Shown here one piece after another: positions 15,037 to 24,705 of a stretch of 32,514 nucleotides of DNA. A model generated the notes under the pieces. It saw only the letters and a list, made by a program, of their open reading frames with translations, searched no databases and was not told where the DNA came from. Position 1 is the first letter of the stretch, and each line of letters opens with the position of its first letter. The stretch covers positions 1 to 32,514 of the forward strand of contig NZ_JXXD01000075.1 of assembly GCF_000935215.1 (NCBI RefSeq). The letters run 5' to 3'. The position numbers and the translations under genes are program-made. The DNA comes from Stutzerimonas stutzeri (GTDB lineage: Bacteria > Pseudomonadota > Gammaproteobacteria > Pseudomonadales > Pseudomonadaceae).

Positions 15037-17607
15037 ATGAGCGATCCAGCGATAAACCACAATCAGCCTCACGGCCTGCGACAGCTGTTCAGCTGGCGAA
15101 ACGGCGTTGCCTGGGGAATGCTGGCGTTCACCCTGCTGGTCCAACTGGTGGTCTGGCAGAGTCTGCGCACCAACGAGGATCGCGCTGCCCGGCAGCAGTT
15201 CCAGATGCTCGGCGAGAAGGTCACTGAAGCGATCCGCAAGCGGCTGCGGGACCATGAACAGATCCTGCTCGGCGGCGCCGGTCTGTTCGATGCCGTGGAG
15301 AGCGTCAGCCGCGAGCAGTGGCGCACGTACGTCGAGCGCTTGCTGCTACCAGACCGTTATCCTGGCATCCAGGGCGTCGGTTTCAGCCAGGCAATTCCGC
15401 AGGCCGAACGCGATGCGCATGTCGCACGCATGCGCGCACAGGGTTACCCGGATTACGACATTCATCCGCCAGGCCAGCGGGAGCTCTACACTTCGATCGT
15501 CTATCTTGAGCCGTTCCTCAGGCGCAATCTGGCCGCCTTCGGCTACGACATGTATTCCGAGCCGACTCGCCGTCGCGCCATGCAACGTGCCGCCCAGCTC
15601 GGCGAAACGAGCATTACCGGCAAGGTGACGCTGCTGCAGGAAACCCATGGCAAGGTGCAGGCCGGTGTGCTGCTCTATGTGCCGGTGTATCGACCGAGCG
15701 CGCCACTGACGACGCCGGAGCAGCGCATGCAGGCGCTGCGCGGCTTCGTCTATAGCCCTTATCGCGTCGAAGATCTGATGCGCGGCATTCTGCGTGCGGC
15801 CGATCTGCCGCTGGCGCTGCATATCTACGCCAGTCCCGGTGAAGAGCCGGAACACCTGCTGTACGCATCGAGCGAAGCCCTCGAGCCCGGCAGTGCCCGC
15901 TTCAGCCAGTTGCAGCAGCTGGAGCTGTACGGCCAGACCTGGACGCTGCGCATGGATAGCCGGCCCGAGTTCGACGAGCGTTTTCATTCCAACGAGGCAC
16001 TGGTGTTCGGCCTGGGGCTCGGTCTGAGCCTGCTGGTTTTTTTCCTGACCTCGTCATTGGCGCTGCGCCATAGCCGAGCCCAGGCGCTGGCGAACGAGAT
16101 GACCCGGCACATTCGCCAGAGCAGGCACGACCTGCGGCTGAGCGAAGAGCGCCTGTCGCTGGCGCTGAAAGGCAGCAACGACGGCCTGTGGGATCTCGAT
16201 CTGGAAGCCGGCAGCATGTTCGCCTCGCCCCGCGCCTGGGAAATGCTCGGTTATCGTCCCAACGAGCTGACCTGCGACCTCAAACTGTGGGAGCGGTTGA
16301 CGGTTGCCGAAGACCTAGCGCAGCAGAAGGCGCGCCTGGCCCAAACCATGCTTTCCAATGTCGACCACTTCACCACCGAATTACGCCTGCAACACAAGCA
16401 TGGTCATGTCGTCCCGGTACTGCTGCGCGGCCATATCCAGCGTGACCCGCAAGGCATGGCCCAGCGCATCAGCGGCACGCTGATGGACCTCACCGAACGC
16501 AAGCGCGTCGAGCAGATGAAGAACGACTTCGTTTCCACCGTCAGCCACGAGCTGCGCACGCCACTGACCTCCATCAGCGGTGCGCTCGGACTGGTCGTCG
16601 GCGGCGCGCTCGGGGCAGCGCCTCCAGCCATGCAGCAGATGCTTGAGATCGCCTACCGCAATAGCCTGCGCCTGGGTCATCTGATCAACGACCTGCTGGA
16701 CATGGAAAAGATTGCCGCCGGCAAGATGTCGTTCGAACTGCGCGAACATTCGCTTGGCGACCTGCTAGAGGAATCGCTGGCGAGCAACCAGGCCCTCTGC
16801 GAGCAGCATGGCGTGCGCTGTACACTCGAGCATCCGGCCGATGTGCTGGTCTGGGTGGACAGCCTGCGCCTGCAGCAGGTGCTTGGCAACTTCCTCTCAA
16901 ACGCGGTCAAGTTCACCCCCGAGGGCGGAGAGATTCGCCTGCACAGCTCCCTGCGTGGGACCAAGGTTCGTATCAGCGTTACCGACCAGGGCCCCGGCAT
17001 TCCCGAGGCGTTCCGCTCTCGCGTGTTCGAGAAGTTCGCCCAGGCCGATGCCTCCGACAGCCGGCAGAAGTCCGGTACCGGACTCGGACTTGCGATCACC
17101 AAGGAGCTGATCGAACGCATGGGCGGTACGGTCGGCTTCGACTGCGTACCCGGCCAGGGCACCACCTTCTGGTGCGAGCTGCCGATCCAGATACCGCCAG
17201 CCGAATCGGACTGCCGCGACGGCCAGCCGCGAATCCTGGTCGTCGAAGACGAGCCTGACACCGGCCGTCTGCTGCATATGATGCTGCGCGAGGGCGGCTA
17301 CGGCGTGGAGCGCGTGCAAAGCCTGCATCAGGCCCGTGAAAAGCTCGCTGCCAGCCATTACGAGGCCATGACACTGGATCTGCACCTGCCCGACGGCAGC
17401 GGCATGCAGCTTATCGACGAATTGCGCGGTCAACCGGCGATGCAGGATCTGCCCATCGTCGTTATCTCCGCCGCGCACCAGTTCGAGCAGGCACAGTTCC
17501 CCGCAGGGATCGTCTGGCTGCACAAGCCGATCACCAACGCCCAGCTGCTGGTCGCGGTTGAACAGGCGCGAGACAACATCCGCCAGGCCAGAAGCAAGCC
17601 TCGATAG
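15037..17607 (+). CDS. CHASE-PAS hybrid sensor histidine kinase with C-terminal receiver
   Basis: The 856-residue protein is a membrane sensor. A first span (about 24-42) is followed by a periplasmic CHASE domain (about 75-300, with GVGFSQAIP and GYPDYDIHPPG) and a second span (about 320-342). Next come a PAS domain (about 370-490, GSNDGLWDLDLEAG), HisKA with His504 in VSHELRTPL, and HATPase with N box NFLSNAVKFTP (Asn622), TDQGPGIP and GTGLGLAITKEL. A receiver follows from about 732 with phospho-acceptor Asp781 (TLDLHLPDGSG) and Lys830 (LHKPI). There is no HPt domain, so an outside phosphotransfer protein would be needed. An in-frame ATG at 14923 would add 38 Arg/Pro-rich residues; 15037 is preferred because the membrane anchor then lies near the N-terminus. 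Confidence 0.92.
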   Translation: MSDPAINHNQPHGLRQLFSWRNGVAWGMLAFTLLVQLVVWQSLRTNEDRAARQQFQMLGEKVTEAIRKRLRDHEQILLGGAGLFDAVESVSREQWRTYVERLLLPDRYPGIQGVGFSQAIPQAERDAHVARMRAQGYPDYDIHPPGQRELYTSIVYLEPFLRRNLAAFGYDMYSEPTRRRAMQRAAQLGETSITGKVTLLQETHGKVQAGVLLYVPVYRPSAPLTTPEQRMQALRGFVYSPYRVEDLMRGILRAADLPLALHIYASPGEEPEHLLYASSEALEPGSARFSQLQQLELYGQTWTLRMDSRPEFDERFHSNEALVFGLGLGLSLLVFFLTSSLALRHSRAQALANEMTRHIRQSRHDLRLSEERLSLALKGSNDGLWDLDLEAGSMFASPRAWEMLGYRPNELTCDLKLWERLTVAEDLAQQKARLAQTMLSNVDHFTTELRLQHKHGHVVPVLLRGHIQRDPQGMAQRISGTLMDLTERKRVEQMKNDFVSTVSHELRTPLTSISGALGLVVGGALGAAPPAMQQMLEIAYRNSLRLGHLINDLLDMEKIAAGKMSFELREHSLGDLLEESLASNQALCEQHGVRCTLEHPADVLVWVDSLRLQQVLGNFLSNAVKFTPEGGEIRLHSSLRGTKVRISVTDQGPGIPEAFRSRVFEKFAQADASDSRQKSGTGLGLAITKELIERMGGTVGFDCVPGQGTTFWCELPIQIPPAESDCRDGQPRILVVEDEPDTGRLLHMMLREGGYGVERVQSLHQAREKLAASHYEAMTLDLHLPDGSGMQLIDELRGQPAMQDLPIVVISAAHQFEQAQFPAGIVWLHKPITNAQLLVAVEQARDNIRQARSKPR

Positions 17608-17636
17608 CCAGGCGGCATCCCGAGCGAACGGCAGGC

Positions 17637-17678
17637 AAAAAAAATCGCGGGAGCCAATGGCATCCCGCGATTCGTTTT
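17637..17678. terminator. Bidirectional terminator between the hybrid kinase and rpoH
   Basis: AATCGCGGGA (17643-17652) pairs perfectly with TCCCGCGATT (17663-17672) around a 10-nt loop. An A8 run (17637-17644) lies on the left and TTCGTTTT (17671-17678) on the right, so the hairpin has a U-tract in both directions. It serves the convergent kinase gene (+) and rpoH (-). Confidence 0.92.
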
Positions 17679-17691
17679 CAGCTGACGAGTA

Positions 17692-18546
17692 TCAGGCCTG
17701 AATCGAGCCCTTCAACTTGTTCATTGCATTCTTCTCCAGCTGACGAATGCGCTCGGCCGATACGTTGTACTTGGCCGCCAGGTCGTGCAGGGTCGCCTTG
17801 TCCTCGTTCAGCCAGCGTTGCTGGAGAATGTCCCGGCTGCGCTCGTCGAGCCCCTCGAGCGCCGTATGCAGGCTGGAAGTGGAACTGTCGCTCCAGTCGG
17901 CATCTTCCAGCTGGCGGGCCGGATCGTAGCGATGATCTTCCAGATAGTGCGCAGGCGACTGGTAGGCGCTGTCGTCGTCGGCATCGGCGGCCGGGTCGAA
18001 GGCCATGTCATGGCCGGTCAGGCGGCTTTCCATTTCGCGCACTTCGTGCGGCTCGACGCCCAGGCTATTGGCCACGGCGGTGACTTCATCGTTGTTCAGC
18101 CAGGCCAGACGCTTCTTCTGGCTGCGCAGATTGAAGAACAGTTTGCGCTGCGCCTTGGTGGTCGCGACCTTGACGATGCGCCAGTTACGCAGGATGAACT
18201 CGTGAATTTCGGCGCGAATCCAATGTACGGCGAAGGACACCAGCCGCACACCCATTTCCGGATTGAAACGCTTGACCGCCTTCATCAGGCCGACGTTGCC
18301 TTCCTGGATCAGGTCGGCCTGGGCCAGACCATAGCCGGAATAGCTGCGGGCGATGTGAACGACGAAACGCAGGTGCGCCAGCACCATCTGCCGAGCCGCT
18401 TCGAGATCCTGATGATAGAAGAGGCGCCCGGCCAGCTCGCGCTCCTGCTCGACGGTGAGCAGCGGGAGGCTGTTCACGGTCTGCACGTAGGCCTCGAGAT
18501 TCGCTCCCGGGACTAGCGCTTGAACAGGTTGCAGGGTAGTTGTCAT
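17692..18546 (-). CDS. rpoH: Heat-shock sigma factor RpoH (sigma-32)
   Basis: RpoH directs RNA polymerase to heat-shock promoters. The 284-residue length is standard. Region 2 is clear ([34 protein letters not shown], then [20 protein letters not shown] at about 103-122). The RpoH box QRKLFFNLR at about 133-141 separates it from RpoD and RpoS. Region 4.2 ends in [29 protein letters not shown] lies six bases before ATG. It is downstream of ftsX on the same strand, the usual Pseudomonas order, but has its own compound promoter in the 111-bp gap and ends at a bidirectional terminator. Confidence 0.97.
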   Translation of the reverse strand: MTTTLQPVQALVPGANLEAYVQTVNSLPLLTVEQERELAGRLFYHQDLEAARQMVLAHLRFVVHIARSYSGYGLAQADLIQEGNVGLMKAVKRFNPEMGVRLVSFAVHWIRAEIHEFILRNWRIVKVATTKAQRKLFFNLRSQKKRLAWLNNDEVTAVANSLGVEPHEVREMESRLTGHDMAFDPAADADDDSAYQSPAHYLEDHRYDPARQLEDADWSDSSTSSLHTALEGLDERSRDILQQRWLNEDKATLHDLAAKYNVSAERIRQLEKNAMNKLKGSIQA

Positions 18547-18574
18547 GCAGTACCTCCAATGACGAAGCTGCAGC

Positions 18575-18602
18575 AGTTTAGCATTGCCGCATGAGACTGC
18601 AA
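18575..18602 (-). promoter_or_regulatory. Predicted sigma-70 promoter of rpoH
   Basis: On the minus strand TTGCAG (complement of 18597-18602) and TAAACT (complement of 18575-18580) are 16 bp apart. Transcription would begin near 18568, giving a leader of about 22 nt before the ATG. Confidence 0.55.
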
Positions 18603-18618
18603 GCCTGTGGAAAAGTTC
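18592..18618 (-). promoter_or_regulatory. Predicted AlgU/sigma-E-type promoter of rpoH
   Basis: On the minus strand GAACTT (complement of 18613-18618) is followed after exactly 16 bp by TCTCA (complement of 18592-18596). This matches the AlgU (sigma-22/RpoE-like) consensus GAACTT-N16/17-TCtgA at all but one position. It overlaps the -35 side of the sigma-70 promoter. rpoH is known to be under AlgU control in P. aeruginosa, which supports the call. TGACA-CAAC-TGTCA (18621-18634) just upstream is a short palindrome of unknown role. Confidence 0.65.
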
Positions 18619-18657
18619 CCTGACACAACTGTCAAGTGATTGTTTTCAAATGAAATC

Positions 18658-19677
18658 TTATCGAGGAGCCAGCTCGCTCAGATGCCTTGCGACAGCCAGC
18701 CAGGCACCGATGTAGCCGAGCAGCACCGCACCGATCACCAGCGATAACGCATCACCGGCCGGAACGCCTCCCAGGCCGAAATCGCTGCCGTAGAGGCCCG
18801 CCAGATTCACCACGGCCTCGTTCAGCCAGCCCAGTCCATAGACCAGCAGCAGCCAGGCGATCAGGCCGGCGCCCAGACCGTAGAGGGCACCCATGTAGAG
18901 GAACGGACGGCGGACGTAACCATCGGTGCCGCCCACCAGCTTGACCACCTCGATCTCGGTGCGGCGGTTCTCGATGTGCAGGCGGATGGTGTTGCCAATC
19001 ACCAGCAGCAACGTCGCCACCAGCAACAATGTCAGGCCGAAGACGAAGCGGTCGCCAAGCTTGAGAATGGCGGTCAGCCGCTCGACCCAGAGCAGATCCA
19101 GCTGAGCCAACTGCACGCCGGGCAGTTCGGCCAGCTGCTGACGCAGCGCTTCGAGCTTGTCCTTGTCCACCTCTTCGGGTGTCACGATGACCACCCCGGG
19201 CAGCGGATTCTCCGGCAACTCCTTGAGCGCTTCGCCAAGCCCGGACAGCTGCTGGAACTCGTCCAGCGCCTGCTCGCGGCTGACCCAGTCCGCCGCTGCC
19301 ACGTCGGGCATGGCGGCAACCTCGTCACGCAGGCGCTCGCCAGCGTCGCCATCCACCTCAAGCTGCATGAACAGCGATATCTGCGCGGCACGCTGCCACG
19401 AGCCACCGAGCCGTTCGACGTTGTCCAGCAGCAGCGCCAGGCCCATGGGCAGACTCAACGCCACGGCCATCACCAGGCAGGTGAAGAAGCTGCCGATCGG
19501 CTGCTTGATCAGACGCCCGACGCTGTCGACCAAACTGGCGCGATGACTTTCCAGCCAGGCGTGGAACAGCGTCTTGAAGTCCGGCTCGTCGCCGCGCGGC
19601 TGCTCCGGCTTCTTCACCGAACCGCCGACGCGCTCGGCCGTGCTCGGGTTGGTCTTGGGATTGCGTTCGCTGCTCAT
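18658..19677 (-). CDS. ftsX: Cell division protein FtsX
   Basis: FtsX is the membrane partner of the FtsE ATPase at the divisome, where the pair controls peptidoglycan amidases through EnvC-type activators. The 339-residue protein has a charged cytoplasmic N-terminus (1-60), a first span at about 62-84, a periplasmic domain (about 90-210), and three more spans (FVFGLTLLLVATLLLVIG, YMGALYGLGAGLIAWLLLVYG, LVIGAVLLGYIGAWLAV). NTIRLHIENRRTEIEVVKLVGGT just after the second span is the typical FtsX coupling segment. Its start overlaps the ftsE stop by 3 bp within ATGA, so translation is coupled. Confidence 0.96.
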   Translation of the reverse strand: MSSERNPKTNPSTAERVGGSVKKPEQPRGDEPDFKTLFHAWLESHRASLVDSVGRLIKQPIGSFFTCLVMAVALSLPMGLALLLDNVERLGGSWQRAAQISLFMQLEVDGDAGERLRDEVAAMPDVAAADWVSREQALDEFQQLSGLGEALKELPENPLPGVVIVTPEEVDKDKLEALRQQLAELPGVQLAQLDLLWVERLTAILKLGDRFVFGLTLLLVATLLLVIGNTIRLHIENRRTEIEVVKLVGGTDGYVRRPFLYMGALYGLGAGLIAWLLLVYGLGWLNEAVVNLAGLYGSDFGLGGVPAGDALSLVIGAVLLGYIGAWLAVARHLSELAPR

Positions 19678-20341
19678 CGGCTGGCCTCCCCGTCGCCGAT
19701 CAGGCGACCACGTTGCAGGGTCAGCATGCGATGACGCATCCGCGCGATCAGCGCCAGATCGTGGCTGGCGATCAGCACGGTGGTACCCAGGCGATTGATG
19801 TCTTCGAACACGCCCATGATCTCCGCAGCGAGTCGCGGGTCGAGGTTGCCGGTCGGTTCATCGGCCAGAAGCAGAGCCGGCCGGTGCACCACGGCGCGGG
19901 CGATGCCGACACGCTGCTGCTGGCCGGTGGACAGGTCCGCCGGATACTGCAGCGCCTTGTCCTTGAGGCTGACGCGCTCCAGCGCAGTCATCACCCGCTG
20001 GCCGATCTCGCGCTTGTTGAGCCCGAGAATCTGCAACGGCAGGGCGACGTTATCGAACACCGTGCGATCGAACAGCAACTGGTGATTCTGGAACACCACG
20101 CCGATCTGCCGGCGCAGGAAAGGAATCTGCGCATTGGTGATGCGCGACAGGTCCTGCCCGGCCAGCAGCAGCTTGCCGCTGGTGGGACGCTCCATTGCCA
20201 GCAACAGGCGCAGCAGCGTGCTCTTGCCGGCGCCGGAATGACCGGTGACGAAGAGGAATTCGCCACGGCGCACCTGGAAGGAAAGCTCATGCAACCCGAT
20301 GTGGCCGTTGGGGTAGCGTTTGCCGACCTGTTCGAAACGAA

Positions 20342-20345
<4 letters not shown>
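19674..20345 (-). CDS. ftsE: Cell division ATP-binding protein FtsE
   Basis: FtsE is the ABC ATPase that works with FtsX. From the ATG at 20345 it has 223 residues, the family length. Walker A is GHSGAGKS (35-42), the Q-loop is VVFQNHQLL, the signature is LSTGQQQRVGIARAVV (Thr in place of the first Gly of LSGGQ), Walker B is LLLADEPTGNLD, and the switch His is in IASHDLALI. FEQVGKRYPNG at the N-terminus is typical of the family. I chose this start because ATGA overlaps the ftsY stop; the frame is open further upstream only because it lies opposite a reading frame inside ftsY. Confidence 0.96.
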
Positions 20346-21598
<1,253 letters not shown>

Positions 21599-21626
21599 GG
21601 AGAAGGTATTCTCAAGGATGCGATAC

Positions 21627-21647
21627 GCCGGCAGCCACGCTGCCGGC
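21627..21647 (-). promoter_or_regulatory. Perfect hairpin in the ftsY leader
   Basis: GCCGGCAGC (21627-21635) and GCTGCCGGC (21639-21647) form a 9-bp perfect stem with a 3-nt loop, 29 bases upstream of the ftsY start. There is no T-run. It may be a leader structure or a remnant repeat; the role is unknown. Confidence 0.45.
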
Positions 21648-21827
21648 CAAACGGGCTCTATCCTAGCACCTCGCAAAGCGGGTGCGCTAAGCACGGGTTC
21701 CGGCATCAGGGCCGGTTCGGCTGCGGATATCCCGGCTTTGCCTGATTCGCACGCGCCAGTACCATGGCTGCCGTGTTGCCGCCCTGCCAGTCTGCCGTGG
21801 CGGACACCAACTGGACGAGTCCCGACT

Positions 21828-23180
21828 ATGCCTCTGATGTTACGCCGCGCCGCCGCCCTGCTGCTCGGAGCGTTCTATCTGCCCCTGCTGGCAGCAGCAG
21901 ACAATCAGCCCACCCACGAGTTCTTCCTCGACAACGGCCTGAAAGTGATCGTGCGCGAGGATCATCGTGCGCCGGTAGTGGTATCCCAGCTCTGGTACAA
22001 GGTTGGCTCCAGCTACGAGACGGCTGGCCAGACCGGCCTCTCCCACGCGCTGGAACACATGATGTTCAAGGGCAGCCGCAAGCTCGATGCCGGCGAAGCC
22101 TCGCGCATCCTGCGTGAGCTGGGCGCCGAGGAAAACGCCTTCACCAGCGACGACTACACCGCCTATTACCAGGTTCTGGCACGTGACCGCCTGGCCGTTG
22201 CGTTCGAGCTCGAAGCCGATCGCCTGGCCAGCCTCAAGCTGCCGCCAGACGAGTTCGCCCGCGAGATCGAAGTGATCAAGGAAGAGCGCCGCCTGCGCAC
22301 CGATGACAAGCCGAGCTCGCTGGCCTACGAGCGCTTCAAGACCATCGCCTACCCCGCCAGCGGCTATCGCAACCCGACCATCGGCTGGATGGCCGACCTC
22401 AACCGCATGCAGGCCGACGAGCTGCGCGCCTGGTACGAGCAGTGGTACGCGCCGAACAACGCTACCCTGGTGGTGGTCGGCGACGTGACCGCCGATGAGG
22501 TCCGCGGACTGGCCGGGCGCTTCTTCGGCGACATCGAGAAACGCGAAGTGCCAGCAGCCAAGCGGCCACTGGAACTGGCCGAGCCGGGCGAGCGGCGCCT
22601 CAAGCTGCACGTGAAGACCCAGCTGCCGACGCTGCTCATGGCCTTCAACGCACCGAGCCTGGCGACCGAGGAGAACGCCCGCCAGGTGCACGCGCTGCGG
22701 TTGATTTCCGCCCTGCTCGACGGCGGCTACAGCGCGCGCCTGCCGGAGCGGCTGGAGCGCGGTGAAGAACTGGTGACCAGCGCTTCGGCCTGGTACGACG
22801 CCTATGCCCGCGGCGACAGCCTGTTCGTCCTCAGCGCCGCGCCGAACATGCAGAAGGGCCGCACGCTGGAAGAAGTCGAAGCCGGCCTGTGGCAGGAACT
22901 CGATGCGCTCAAGCAGGCACCCCCCTCGGCGGATGAACTCGAGCGCGTGCGTGCGCAGGTCATCGCCGGCCTGGTCTACGAGCGCGATTCCATCACCCAG
23001 CAGGCCACCACCATCGGCAAGCTGGAAACCGTCGGCCTGTCCTGGCGCCTGATGGACGACGAGCTGAGCGCGCTGGAAGCGGTCACGCCCGAGGACATCC
23101 AGCAGGCCGCCAGCATCTATTTCACCCGCTCCCGCCTGAGCGTCGCCCATGTTCTGCCCGAGGAAGCCCGTGATGAGTGA
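21828..23180 (+). CDS. M16 family zinc metalloprotease (catalytic subunit)
   Basis: The 450-residue protein has a signal peptide (MPLMLRRAAALLLGAFYLPL, cleaved near AAA-D) and is expected in the periplasm. The inverted zinc motif HALEH is intact at His73, Glu76 and His77, and the distal ligand is about Glu153 in VIKEER, the normal 76-77 residues away. GLSHALEHMMFKGS, AFTSDDYTAYYQ and the NPTIGW block are typical of bacterial M16B peptidases. GGACGAG precedes ATG 21828; ATG 21837 is an alternative. The C-terminus overlaps the start of the second M16 gene by 8 bp, so the two are surely co-expressed and probably form a heterodimer. Confidence 0.93.
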   Translation: MPLMLRRAAALLLGAFYLPLLAAADNQPTHEFFLDNGLKVIVREDHRAPVVVSQLWYKVGSSYETAGQTGLSHALEHMMFKGSRKLDAGEASRILRELGAEENAFTSDDYTAYYQVLARDRLAVAFELEADRLASLKLPPDEFAREIEVIKEERRLRTDDKPSSLAYERFKTIAYPASGYRNPTIGWMADLNRMQADELRAWYEQWYAPNNATLVVVGDVTADEVRGLAGRFFGDIEKREVPAAKRPLELAEPGERRLKLHVKTQLPTLLMAFNAPSLATEENARQVHALRLISALLDGGYSARLPERLERGEELVTSASAWYDAYARGDSLFVLSAAPNMQKGRTLEEVEAGLWQELDALKQAPPSADELERVRAQVIAGLVYERDSITQQATTIGKLETVGLSWRLMDDELSALEAVTPEDIQQAASIYFTRSRLSVAHVLPEEARDE

Positions 23181-24705
23181 TTGCAAAGCGCTGCGCAACG
23201 GCCTGTTCGGCCTGTTACTGGCAGCCAGCCTCGGCCTGGCGGGCTGCGATGAAGGCTCCACCGCTCTGCCACAACCTGGCGAGCCGGTGAAGCAGGATGT
23301 CGCCCGCGAGGCGACCCAGCCTGCCGTGCCGACCGCAACGCCGGAAAAACCTCGTCTGGAGTCGCTCGCCGAGCTAGGCGATCAACCCCTGGCCCGGCGC
23401 AAGCTGGACATCCAGAGCTGGCAGACCGCCGAAGGCGCCAAGGTACTGTTCGTCGAAGCCCGCGAACTGCCGATGTTCGACCTGCGCCTGACCTTCTCCG
23501 CTGGCAGCAGCCAGGACGGCGACGTACCCGGCCTGGCACTGCTGACCAACGCCATGCTCAACGAGGGTGTCGAGGGCAAGGACGTCGGCGCCATCGCCCG
23601 CGGCTTCGAAGGCCTAGGTGCGGACTTCGGCAACGGTTCCTACCGCGACATGGCAGTGGTCAGCCTGCGCAGCCTGAGCGCGCCGGACAAGCGCGAGCCG
23701 GCCCTGGCGCTGTTCAACCAAGTCATCGGTCAGCCGATCTTTCCGGAGGACTCGCTGCAACGGATCAAGAATCAGCTGCTGGCCGGCTTCGAATTCCAGA
23801 AGCAGAACCCCGGCAAGCTCGCCAGCCTCGAGCTGTTCGAGCAGCTCTATGGCGATCACCCCTACGCCCACCCCAGCGAAGGTACCCCCGAGTCGGTGCC
23901 GGCGATCAGCGTCGCGCAGCTGCGCGACTTCCACGCCCGCGCCTATGCGGCAGGCAACGCGGTGATCGCGCTGGTCGGCGACCTCTCCCGCGAAGAGGCC
24001 GAAGCCCTGGCCGCCGGCGTCTCGGCCGCCCTGCCGGAAGGCCCGGCGCTGCCAACGACGCCGAAACCCGAGGCTCCGGTTGCCGGCAAGCACCACATCG
24101 ACTTCCCCTCCAAACAGAGCCATCTGATGCTGGCCCAGCTCGGCATTCCGCGCGGTCACCCCGATTACGCGGCGCTCTATCTGGGCAACCAGATTCTCGG
24201 GGGCGGCGGCTTCGGCACGCGGCTGATGGAAGAAGTGCGCGAAAAGCGCGGCCTGACCTACGGCATCTATTCCGGCTTCAGCCCGATGCGTGCCGAAGGG
24301 CCGTTCATGATCAGCATGCAGACCCGCGCCGAACTCACCGATGGCGCATTGGATCTGGTGCAGCAGCTGGTCCGCGACTATCTCGCCGAAGGGCCGACCG
24401 AGGCCGAGCTGGAGCGCAGCAAGCGCGAGATCGCCGGCAGTTTCCCGCTGTCTACCGCAAGCAATGCCGACATCGTCGGTCAGTTGGGCAGCATCGGCTT
24501 CTACGACCTGCCGCTGACCTACCTGGAGGATTTCATGGGCGAGGTGCAGGCGCTGACAGTCGAACAGGTCAAGACGGCGATGAACAAGCATCTGCAGCAA
24601 GACGCCTTCGTCATCGTCACCGCCGGCCCCAGCGTCGAGCAGCAACCGCTGCCGCCGCCTACCGATAAACCAGTCGAACAGCCCAGCGGCGTTCCGGAGC
24701 ACTGA
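23173..24705 (+). CDS. M16 family lipoprotein lacking the zinc site (non-catalytic partner)
   Basis: The 510-residue protein starts with a lipoprotein signal (LGLAGC, acylated Cys25) followed by Asp, then a Pro/Thr-rich linker (26-60). The M16 fold follows, but where HxxEH should be the sequence reads LTNAMLNEGVEG, so the zinc ligands are lost. The C-terminal half keeps GGGGFGTRLMEEVREKRGLTYGIYSGF, the Arg/Tyr substrate-binding signature that M16 partners supply in trans. This matches the active/inactive pairing known from mitochondrial processing peptidase and bacterial M16B dimers. The Asp after Cys is a retention signal in E. coli but not clearly so in Pseudomonas. Its stop overlaps the rsmD start by one base. 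Confidence 0.92.
   Translation: MSDCKALRNGLFGLLLAASLGLAGCDEGSTALPQPGEPVKQDVAREATQPAVPTATPEKPRLESLAELGDQPLARRKLDIQSWQTAEGAKVLFVEARELPMFDLRLTFSAGSSQDGDVPGLALLTNAMLNEGVEGKDVGAIARGFEGLGADFGNGSYRDMAVVSLRSLSAPDKREPALALFNQVIGQPIFPEDSLQRIKNQLLAGFEFQKQNPGKLASLELFEQLYGDHPYAHPSEGTPESVPAISVAQLRDFHARAYAAGNAVIALVGDLSREEAEALAAGVSAALPEGPALPTTPKPEAPVAGKHHIDFPSKQSHLMLAQLGIPRGHPDYAALYLGNQILGGGGFGTRLMEEVREKRGLTYGIYSGFSPMRAEGPFMISMQTRAELTDGALDLVQQLVRDYLAEGPTEAELERSKREIAGSFPLSTASNADIVGQLGSIGFYDLPLTYLEDFMGEVQALTVEQVKTAMNKHLQQDAFVIVTAGPSVEQQPLPPPTDKPVEQPSGVPEH

Noticed and set aside
21840-23261. 473-codon minus-strand frame opposite the M16 protease
   Set aside because: No domains; the plus strand encodes an intact HxxEH protease over the same bases.
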